Both the position numbers and the translations under genes were made by a program. From Tachypleus tridentatus (taxonomy: Eukaryota > Arthropoda > Merostomata > Xiphosura > Limulidae): a stretch of DNA of 64,000 bases. The stretch is from NCBI RefSeq assembly GCF_004210375.1, contig NC_134834.1:149391009-149455008 (forward strand). Reading direction: 5' to 3'. Positions 37,701-49,700 of this stretch are shown in pieces (the first letter of the stretch is position 1; the number at the start of each line of letters is the position of its first letter). The notes under the pieces are model-generated. The model saw only the letters and a program-made list of their open reading frames with translations, did no database searches and was not told the DNA's origin.

Positions 37701-40700
37701 TATGTGGCTTCTTGTCAGATTATTTCTGAAAATCCAGATACACCAAATCTACACTCTTACCGTCATCTACATAAACAGTAAGATTTTTAAAGAATGTTAA
37801 AAGATTTGTAAGATAAGAGTTTTCCTTAGTGAAACCATGTTGACTTCCCAATAAAATTCTAAACTTCATTAAGTGACTTTGGAAAGCATTTTTAGCAGAC
37901 TTTTCAAAATCTTTCTCACAACTAATGTGTGATTAATGGGTCTGTAATTACTGGGATAATTTTCATCACCTCTATTGAAAAGAAGAGTTACATTAGTTAA
38001 CTTCCAGCCCTCTGGTATCTGCCCACTATTCAAGGACTGACAAAATTTAGTAGTTAGTAGCTGTCATTTTTGTTCTTTAACTTCCTTCAAAACTCCTCAG
38101 CAAATGTTATTGTTTTCCAATGAGTGTTTTAGTTAAGTGTTATTATAGTTATTGATTCATTAGCAAAGAAATTCTGTAAGTATGTTTGGATTTGTCAGTT
38201 AGGCTTAGGTAACATTAGTATCACAGGTTTTGTTTAAAGGGAAAACATTTGTGAACTTAGGCCAATGACTTGTGTTAAAGTAAGTGTCACCTGTAGCAAA
38301 TTATAAAAAAAAAATTAATAAATTCGTTGTCACAACATGGGCCACACTACGTATTATATTCACTAAATAATTTGATAGAGCCTATTTAATGATGGAACAC
38401 AGTGGAACATTATTTATTGTAATCTTCTGTCATACCCCCCGCTAGTACAGCTGTAAATCTACGGATTTACAAAGCTAAAATCAGGGGTTCAATTCCCCTC
38501 GGTGGGCTCAGCAGATAGCTCAATGTGGCTTTTTGTAAGAAAAACACCCACACTCTTCTGTCATACACTGGGCATTTTATACTCACTTTTTTGAAAATTT
38601 TGGTGTGCATTAAGTAGACATTGTTTGAATTGATACCATAACATTAATACAAATACTGCAATTATGTGTTTTACCAGTAGAATTTCATCTTCTATACTAA
38701 AATAAATATTTTCTACACCAGCTTTTCTTATTTAAAATGAAACAAACAGATATTTTAAATTCACAATTTGTTTTTGAAAATTTAAATTCAACATGTAGTA
38801 CTTTAACCCTTATATGGAGGGAATATTGTAGGGGTTAAACTTTTATCCTTTATCATGCTTTTCTCATCTTTGTTAAAACTGTTGGGTTTTTTTAAATCTT
38901 AATTGTAATTTTTTTGTTTGTCATAAATATTTAGTGATACATTCATGGCTTATTTTTGTTCACAGAAACTATATCCTAAGCCAGAAAAAGGGAAAAGATA
39001 CCTGAATTCTGGAGGTAAAAACAAAATATACTGTGTAACTGAGTGAGTCTAGTACTTCAACTAGACAGCTGAAGTTCTCTTGTTTTAATTAAATAGATTT
39101 CAAGGAACTCTAGTCAACTTAGAGAAACATTAGAAATTAAAATTTGAACTCATGTGCCTAGTAAAATTTCAACATGTATTAACATGAGAAAATGTGTTAT
39201 GTATTATTATGTGTTACATATTGTAGTGTGTTTTGGTTTAATGTTTTAAGTATTCTAGTGTGTTTTAGTTTAGTGTGGTACGTATTGTAGTGTGTTTCAG
39301 TTTAATGTGTTACGTACTGTGGTCATGTCTTTCATATTTTATCATGTTCCAACTCTAGAAAATGGATTTAAAGAAAAGCTGCTAATTTGTTTATACATAT
39401 TGGAACAAAATATTAATGTTTGCAGACACTACTTACACAGTGTACCTGAAAATACTATGTATTTGGTTAAATGTCACTGTTGTTTCTCATTAAATACTGT
39501 ACTCAGTTAAGTCTCATTGTTGTGTTGTCCAGTTGAATACTGTATTCATTTAAATCTTATTGTTGTGTTGTCTAGTTAAATACTGTGTATTTGGTTAAAT
39601 CTTGTTGTATTGTCCAGTTAAACACTGTTTATTTTGTTAAATCTCATTGTTGTGTTTAGTTTAATATTGTATTCAGTTAAATCTTGTTGTGTTGTCTAGT
39701 CAAATATTGTGTATATGGTTAAATCTTATTGTTGTGTTTAGTTAAATACTGTGTATTTGATTAAATCTCATTGTTGTGTTTAGTTAAATACTTTGTATTT
39801 GATTAAATCTCATTGTTGTTTTCAGTTAAATACTTTGTATTTGATTAAATCTCATTGTTGTGTTCAGTTAAATACTTTGTATTTAGTTAAGTCTTTTTGT
39901 TTTGTTTAGTTGAATACTGTCTTCAGTTAAATCGTATTGTTGTGTTGTATAGTTAATGCTGTATTCAGTTAAATCCTATTGTTGTGTTGTCTAGTTAAAT
40001 ACTATGTATTTGGTTAAATCTCATTGTGTGTAGTTAAATACTGTATTCAGTTAAATCTAATTGTTGCATTGTCTAGTTAAATACTGTGTATTTGGTTAAA
40101 TCTTATTGTTGTATTATCCAGTAAAATACTGTGTATTTGATTAAATCTCGTTGTGTTGGCTAGTTAAATACTGTGTATTTGGTTAAGTCTCATTGTATTG
40201 GCTAGTTAAATACTGTGCATTTGGTTAAATCTTATTGTGTTGTTTAGTTAAATACTGTGTATTCAGTTAAATCATATTGTGTGTTGTTTAGTTAAATACT
40301 GTGTATTTGGTTAAATCTCATTGTTGTGTTTAGTTAAATATTGTATTCAGTTAAGTCTCATTGTTGTGTTTAGTTAAATACTTTGTATTTGATTAAATCA
40401 CATTGTTGTGTTCAGTTAAATACTTTGTATTTGATTAAATCTCATTGTGTTGGCTAGTTAAATACTGTATATTTAGTTAAGTCTTTTTGTTTTGTTTAGT
40501 TGAATACTGTCTTCAGTTAAATCGTATTGTTGTGTTGTATAGTTAAATGCTGTATTCAGTTAAATCCTATTGTTGTGTTGTTTAGTTAAATACTATGTAT
40601 TTGGTTAAATCTCATTGTGTGTAGTTAAATACTGTATTCAGTTAAATCTAATTGTTGCATTGTCTAGTTAAATACTGTGTATTTGGTTAAATCTTATTGT

Positions 40701-43700
40701 TGTGTTATCCAGTAAAATACTGTGTATTTGATTAAATCTCGTTGTGTTGGCTAGTTAAATACTGTGTATTTGGTTAAATCTCGTTGTGTTGGCTAGTTAA
40801 ATACTGTGTATTTGGTTAAATCATATTGTTGTGTTTAGTTAAATATTGTATTCAGTTAAGTCTCATTGTTGTATTGTATAGTTAAATACTTTGTATTCAG
40901 TTAAGTCTCATTGTTGTGTGTATTTGATTTAATGTAATCTTGAGAATAATTATGGAGAACTAAAAAATCTTAAACTAACACTAGTAGGTGGGTTAACATG
41001 TTGAATGCCTTCTGCTTTTACGTCTATATGGCTCATCATAATTTAATTTTGTAAAGTTGGTAAGGAACTCCCTAAATGTTCTGCATGTGGGCAAATTTAA
41101 TGCTCATATGAAAACTGTGTATGTGTTGGTACAGTACACTAATTGTATGTTTTAATGTCTTGCATGTCTTCAGAACTTATTAACATTTGTTTTTGTTTAA
41201 AACTGAAACATTTTAACGTGATTACAGTTAAACATTTCTGCTTCCTAACAGAGAATTACTAATTCTTTTTTTGTTTCTTTGCTTATGGGCAATTCTCTGT
41301 TATCCTGACAACGAAACAGTATGTCTTGGCTTTTCTCACACAGGTATGGTTTTAGCAGCTTTGGTGTTTTAAAATCTTGTGAGAGATTTTAAAATACTAC
41401 TTATTGCTTTGTTCCTTTAAACCTTGCATCTCTTTTGACTTGACTAAGATTTGAAACAAATTTATAACACTAAGTCAGCATAGATTATTTAGTTGTTTGT
41501 TTGTCTGTTGCAGTGGTTGCCAACCCTTTCATGCCACATATTCCCAGTCAGACCTTTGAACTAGTGAAGTATTCCAGATGCATATAATTTGTGTTAAAAA
41601 ATCATCTTAAAGTGTGATTTATAATATTCAAAACATAAATAATTCAAGATTGAGTCAGTGATAAGTGAATGTTAAGAATATTTTGGTAACTTACAGACAC
41701 TGTCCTGTAATTTTTAATGGTTTTCGAATTACCTTGAATATTTCTTCAGGAAGATTTCCACACACCACAGGTTGTTGGGAACTACAAGTCTATTCAGCAC
41801 TAGTTAATAATTATAGCTTTCTGATACATGAAGCCTCACCATATCCTTGGATGTGCTCTTTTCCTTCCAAAATCTGTGCCTATTATTATATTGAGTCATA
41901 AAGAAAAAAGTGTAGTGTCATGTATGTTTAAGTAATATGGTTTGTAGTTCTGAATTTCACTATAAAATGTTTTTATCAAGAAAGCAGTACAAAATTATTA
42001 TTAAAAGATCTGATGGTTAAAAATGAAGAGTATATAATTTATTTGGTGCCAGTTAAGTATTTTGTTCTGTGCCAGATATCTTCAGACTGTTTCAGATAAT
42101 GAAATGTACTAGTTGTTGAGATGTTATATATTTATTATCAAACAACTTCTGTCATGGTGTGATTTGGATTATCTTGGTAAACTATAATTATTTCATCAGT
42201 TTTATTTATGACACAGATCGTCAGAATTAGGGTAAAGTATTTTTAACAGAATTAATAACAGAATGAAATTCTGATTAAGGAGTTAACACATTGGATCACT
42301 TATGAAGGTTGTTATGGGTTTCATCCAAGATCCAAACCCTTAACACTTTTGAGTAGTTCACTATTCTTCGTTTCCTCCTTATGAAGAGGAATACTGAACT
42401 AATAATAAACACTCAAGTTTTGGGTTTCGTTTGAAAACAAATATAGAGAAAGATGTCTCCCTTGTAAAGCCTAAATGCCATCCTCTAATGGAAGAAAATT
42501 ATAAGAAAACTACAGATAGAATTATACCTAATAAAACATAATTGTAAAACAGAAAAGAAGAAAACATCAAACTTAATCGAAAAAAAACGTAATGATAGAT
42601 TTATTCGTTGAGAAGAGAAATGTAACAATGAATGAAAATGGAACAATGAACATTTGATACATACACGTGTGCCCAGGAACAAAAGTTTAATTATTGAATA
42701 TTTTGGAATATACAGGTTCCATCTTCAGCAAGCTATATTGAAGAGGGTAGATTAATAGGTAGAAATATGTATAATGTTTAAACATTGTATAAAAGTATGG
42801 AATAAATTAAGTGTAGCTGTAGCTCAATTTCATTTTTTTTTATTCTAAATCCTAACAATATTTGACTTTTATGCTCTTCCGAACAAATCCAGTTTGATCC
42901 CAATCACACACACGTTCATCTCCATAAACAGTTATTTCTCTCATGTACCATACTTGAATATATGAAAATTGATACTTACCATTGAGATAACGCAAGCATT
43001 TGTATATTTGAATGTTTTGTTATATTGCCTTCATACATGTTATATGTCTTCACAATTTTTTTACATTATGACTATGCTATTATTGTCAACCAAGCACGTA
43101 AGAATACCTATAAATAGATTCACTCTGAGGTTAGTGTGGTCACAACCATGTGGGATTTCTTACAATAGACACTGGAGGCTTTGGAATTTGATATAGGGAC
43201 TTCCCATGTATCTGTTGGTCGAACGAGGTATTGATTTATCTTTTGGAAACTTTCAAAGATTGTCTTGATTTTGGTAATGTAAGAGTTGGAATGTATACGA
43301 TATTTAGTATAGGTCTTAATTTATTGTTTCTATCTTGCCATAATCCCGTGTTGAGTTGGTATGTCTGTTAAACTGTAATTTCGTGCTTGTACCAGTAACA
43401 ATATAGCTTTTGTGTACAGTTGTCTTCTATGGGCCTGTAATTCAAATATGTGTGTGTATTTGCTTATATGAACTTTGGCGATGTTGCTAAACTTGTTAAT
43501 TCTTGATTGTTACAGTTTCATGGTGTGGATGGTATGAATGTAGTTTGTCACATTAAATCCCATTTAAACATCAGTGATCATCATGTGGGTTCATATGGGG
43601 CAACAATTAAGAGGCAGTCAAATAAGCTAAGAATAAAATAATGCAACAATATTATACAGGTATTTAGAACAGAGTTAATTGTAGTGAAGTTGTGTTATTA

Positions 43701-46700
43701 TTGAAATTTGGAGAACATTCATAACAAAGTTTCTGTAACTAAAATTTCAGTATTTGATGTTCCACATGAGACAACTTTAAATTTTGTAATGAAGACAGGG
43801 TGATTAGTGTTTTCAATATGTGTGTGAATTGTGGCTTCTGTTTGATTTGATGGTTTTTTTAACAGTACTGCTAAATATTTTCATATGTTTGCTGGTGTAC
43901 TTGGAACATAGTTTTGTCAATGTAAGTGGCACTACAGCCACCCTGTGTAATTGTATACAATTCTGGAACCCATAGGAGTTAATAATAGGCCTCTAGATCT
44001 GAATAGAATTTGTATTTTTAAAGGTGATTTAAATATCACTTGTAGTTTTATTTACAAGTTCAACTGTATATTTTATCTTTGTTCTTTTGTTTATGATTTG
44101 TTTTAGGGTTTAGTAATACAAAAGTACTGTTTAATGTGTTGTATTTTTTTATCTTTGTTTTCTTGTTTTTATTCTGTTTTTGAGTTCAGTAAGACTAAGC
44201 ACTTTCATACATTCTTATTTTTGCTTTGAGTTCTCTGGTTTAAAGTATTTAAATAAGTGCTAACTTTTTTCCTCAACTTTTAGGATTCATGGGTTTTGCA
44301 CCACAGATATATAAGATTGTATCTCATGAGGTCATAGGAAACATGGATGATGACCAGTTGTTCTACACAAAAGTCTTTTTGCAGGAAGACCTGAGGGTGA
44401 GTTGTTATTTTTAAGTGAAGGTTAAAATCAGGTTTTATTGTTTCAAAACTAGAAATAAAGATTAATGTGAAAAGTCTGGTATGAATCATTCTTGATCCAT
44501 GAACCTTAATCAGATTTCCCAAAAAATAAATTTCAGTTAATATATGCAGCATTTAGCCACTTATAGTCACGACTAAGTTGTCCAAAGTGTTGTAATACCA
44601 TTTGTACCAACAAGGTCTATAGAGTTCTTCTTTCATACACTTTTTATTTACCGACAAATAACTAGTTGACCTCAAACTAACTGGGACAAGTTGACTGAAC
44701 AACCCCTCATACTCTGGTAACCATCAGTGTGCCTGTTACATGTAAAAGTGAAATAAGGGGGAATCCTTAATGCCTCAGAATTAAAATGATAAAAACAATT
44801 TTTAAAAATGTAAGGTTCAGAAAACCTGAGTGCTGATTCTAACAAAAAGGTTTCAAACAAGGCTTGGAAAAGCAGGAAGACATATAAGGCTTTACGAACA
44901 AAAGTGGGACCTATTTACAATAACTAATCAATACAAGCAACCTTTAAAATAACCTTGTAAATAATATAGGTATTTCAATATACTAGTTTTAACTGGAGGT
45001 ATACAATGTTATAACACAGTAACTTGTAACAGAATAAATTGACTCAAGGGCTAAGTATTCTTAGTCTTTTTGGTCCTATTTGATCTACATCCTTAGGTGG
45101 TCATGGTACTTGTGACCATATCTGGTTCATGTTATCATTTGACTGTATGAGTGATGATGTAACTTGAAACAATATTATGTAACTGGTTATTGTACTTTGT
45201 TTCCATATATGTCTTGTATTACTGTTCAAGCATAAGGGAGATGATGTAACTTACTTAGCTGGTTATGGTAATTTTTAAGAAATCTATTTCATATTATAAT
45301 CTGTTAGAAAGATTCTAAAATCATCAATTTTTTATCACAGTCATTCTTAAGTTAATTATCTGTCATCTGTTGTGTTATACTTGAAAATGTTGCCCCAAAA
45401 ATGTATATAAATATTTATAAACAATTGCTTGAAAACTATTATTGTACTGTTAGAGTTACCTGTAGGATTTTAAAATAATTTTTTCCCTACTATTTATGCA
45501 TCAACTTGCAGGTAAGTACACAACTTTGTTGGACAGAAGGTTATAAATAATACACAAGTCAGACAAAGAAACATAAACAAAAACACCATCGCTATTATGA
45601 TTAATTATACAACTTTTATGTTTTAATTATGAAGATAAATAATTTTCATTAATTAATCTTATAAGATCAGTTCTTTACCAGGACATAAAAGTACTTAAGA
45701 TAGAAAAAAATACTTGTATTCCCCTGGCATTCAATGGAGTAACACTAACAAGCTGGTAATTTGAGAGTTAATGACAATACAGTTATATTTAGAACTAATT
45801 CAAATTATTTTATCAAACTGTTGTATTTTATCCTAGTTGATAAGCACTACTGCATGAAATTAATATTAATAAAGCCATTTTGAGTAACATTTTAACCCTA
45901 AATGTAATTAAAAACTAATGTATCTAATTAGCTTGTTCTTGTTTATTTCTGCAGAAAGATCTTTCCATCAAGCTTGACCACAAAGCAGACATCTTCCAAA
46001 ACTTAAATGGAGCTGTTGGTAAGAATTATAGAAATATTAAGTTTTTTTTGTACTTTTGAAAATCGTTTAGAATGTAGTTTTTCATAGCTTAACATGTTGT
46101 AATTGTACTGCCTTTAGTTAGTTTGTTTTTCCTGCCTTCCCTATGTGGTCAAAACCACCTTTTCCATCATTGAGTTTCCAAATTTTTTTCTTGCACATAT
46201 CACCCACCATATCATTGTTTACAATTATATATATTTTTTTTAATCCACATAAAACTTGACTATTTATCTTCTGTGCTAGGTGATGTGGAGCTACGGTTCA
46301 GTAGCAAAGACAGTTACCTACACAATACAGCATATGGAACTAATCCAATAATTATTCATGGAAATGGACCAAGCAAGGTAAAAACAGTTTTCTGTAGGAG
46401 ATCATAATTTGTTAATCTCACATAAAACTCATTCTTTAATTCATCACTTTATCATCTTATTCTTTGATGTTATATATTTATAAAAAAAAACAATAAATCC
46501 TACATCTTCTATTCTCTCCCCACTCAAAAAAAAAAAAAAAAAAACTTCAAGGGTTAATATTAATAACCACATGGAATACCATGATATAAATGTAATGCTA
46601 GTCAAATCAGTTGTATTATTCTTAAATTCACTACCATGAGTATTTTATTTGTTAATAATATTTAACTATTATATGATGGCTACTTATATTATAACAGTCA

Positions 46701-49700
46701 TATCAGCATTTTTCAAAGGCTCCTGTATATTATTAAGGAACTGGAACTTTATTATTAAAAAACTTTTAAACTTTTGAACTCTCAAACTTTTACCTTCATA
46801 GTTGACAACTGTTGAACTTTAACATTAGTGAAACCCCAAAGTGTTTCTCCTTTACTATGTTTCTGCTTTGAATAAACTCTCCAAATGATAAAGCTCCAAA
46901 TTTAGAGATAAACACTTGCTATTCAGTGAACGTTCAACCAACTAGAAATGTTTTTCCTTCATCCATTTTTGGTTATGCTTTGAAAAGCAGTAGCACTTTA
47001 TTTTTCAGGTTGTCCTCAATTCACTAGGGAACTATCTAGCTAGATCTTGGCTGCCATCTGAGGGTTGTTTAGCCTGTAAAAAAGACACCATCAGTCTGAG
47101 TAAGAAAAAGGTATTCATTAACTTGAGTTTTATGTACAGACAGAAATACATTAATTAATGTCAGATTTCACAATCATTATACAGTACTAACACCACTGCT
47201 CAGTAATAATAAGTTTACTTCTATCAGTAACACCACTGCTCATTAATAATAAGTTTACTTCTATCAGTAATACCACTCCTCAGTAATAATAAGTTTACTT
47301 CTATCATTAACACCACTCCTCAGTAATAATAAGTTTACTTCTATCATTAACACCACTCCTCAGTAATAATAAGTTTACTTCTATCATTAACACCACTCCT
47401 CAGTAATAATAAGTTTACTTCTATCATTAACACCACTCCTCAGTAATAATAAATTTACTTCTACCATTAACACCACTCCTCAGTAATAATAAGTTTACTT
47501 CTACCATTAACACCACTCCTCAGTAATAAGTTTACTTCTATCATTAACACCAGTCTTCAGTAATAATAAGTTTACTTCTACCATTAACACCACTCCTCAG
47601 TAATAAGTTTACTTCTATCATTAACACCACTCCTCAGTAATAATAAATTTACTTCTACCATTAACACCACTCCTCAGTAATAATAAGTTTACTTCTACCA
47701 TTAACACCACTCCTCAGTAATAAGTTTACTTCTATCATTAACACCAGTCTTCAGTAATAATAAGTTTACTTCTGCCAGTAACACCACTCCTCAGTAATAA
47801 TAAGTTTACTTCTGTTAGTAACACCACTCCTCAGTAATAATAAGTTTACTTCTGTCATTAACACCACTCCTCAGTAATAATAAGTTTACTTCTATCATTA
47901 ACACCACTCCTCAGTAATAATAAGTTTACTTCTATCATTAACACCACTCCTCAGTAATAATAAGTTTACTTCTATCATTAACACCACTCCTCAGTAATAA
48001 TAAGTTTACTTCTATCATTAACACCACTCCTCAGTAATAATAAGTTTACTTCTGTCAGTAACACCACTCCTCAGTAATAAGTTTACTTCTATCATTAACA
48101 CCACTCCTCAGTAATAATAAGTTTACTTCTGTCATTAACACTACTCTTTAGTAAAAATAAGTTTACTTCTATCAGTAAGTGACATCACTCTTCAGTAATA
48201 ATATGTTTACTTCTATCAGTAAGTGGCATCACTCTTCAGTAATAATATGTTTACTTCTATCAGTAAGTGACATCACTCTTCAGTAATAATACGTTTACTT
48301 CTATCATTAACACCACTCCTCAGTAATAATAAGTTTACTTCTACCATTAACACCACTCCTCAGTAATAAGTTTACTTCTATCATTAACACCAGTCTTCAG
48401 TAATAATAAGTTTACTTCTGCCAGTAACACCACTCCTCAGTAATAATAAGTTTACTTCTGTTAGTAACACCACTCCTCAGTAATAATAAGTTTACTTCTA
48501 TCATTAACACCACTCCTCAGTAATAATAAGTTTACTTCTATCATTAACACCACTCCTCAGTAATAATAAGTTTACTTCTGTCAGTAACACCACTCCTCAG
48601 TAATAAGTTTACTTCTATCATTAACACCACTCCTCAGTAATAATAAGTTTACTTCTGTCATTAACACCACTCCTCAGTAATAATAAGTTTACTTCTGTCA
48701 TTAACACTACTCTTTAGTAAAAATAAGTTTACTTCTATCAGTAAGTGACATCACTCTTCAGTAATAATATGTTTACTTCTATCAGTAAGTGGCATCACTC
48801 TTCAGTAATAATATGTTTACTTCTATCAGTAAGTGACATCACTCTTCAGTAATAATACGTTTACTTCTATCAGTAAGTGACACCACTCTTCAGTAATAAT
48901 AAGTTTACTTCTATCAGTAACACCACTCTTCAGTAGTAATAAGTTTACTTCGATCAGTAACACTATTCTTCAGTAACTGTGACCAGGTAAGTTGAGTCTG
49001 CATATGCTTGGCCTGAATGTGGAAGGCTTGAGTAAACTAGGCCTGTTTATACCTAACTTTCTTCGTATTTCCAACTCAAGTATGCAAGAACCATGGTATG
49101 TCAGGCTTATATTCACTGTTTATTTATTAAGTTATCATAGATATCTTCAGGGAATGGAAATTTTTTAATTGAAAGCTTAATTCCAAAATACGTTTGCTAG
49201 TGGAAGGGTTTATTATAAATATGTCTATAAGTGAAGTTACTCAAGTAATGCTGTGTTTTACTGTTTTTTTAGATATATTTATGAAAGGGTTTCATAAAGT
49301 GAAAACGTTTCTTGCATATGTTGAGCATGCTTTAATTCTTTTCAGGTCTATTGATTACGTACTTGGGATTTTTTAATAATAAAATTGTCAATTGTTATCT
49401 GTAAGAAAAAAAAATGTAATTTTCTTGGTATTTGAAAAATTATTTATTATTAAGTAAAATTATTTACCCTTCCAAACTTTTTTTTTAGTTACATTACATT
49501 ATCATTAACTTATGAATTTGATGACCAAGTTATAATGTAACACAAATGTAGCCTAGAGGAAGAAAAGTGTTGGTTAGTTTGTATTTGTTCTTTGAATGGT
49601 GAGGTATTTTGTTTTTTATGATGACGAGAAATCTGCTGGAAGTAAAAATATATCTCAGGATAGGTAAGATGGGTATTAACACTTTTACTAATAGAGCAGA

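Larger units (their letters stand above)
33271..38965 (+). other. Plod: Plod intron 4 (5,695 bp)
   Basis: Holds SINEs at 33499, 35973 and 38436 and the antisense LINE remnant at 36.9-38.1 kb. The rest (33.8-35.9 kb) shows nothing I recognise. Confidence 0.85.

Noticed and set aside
47186..48975. CRISPR-like array of regular repeats
   Set aside because: Units are contiguous without unique spacers and lie in an animal intron; it is a minisatellite.
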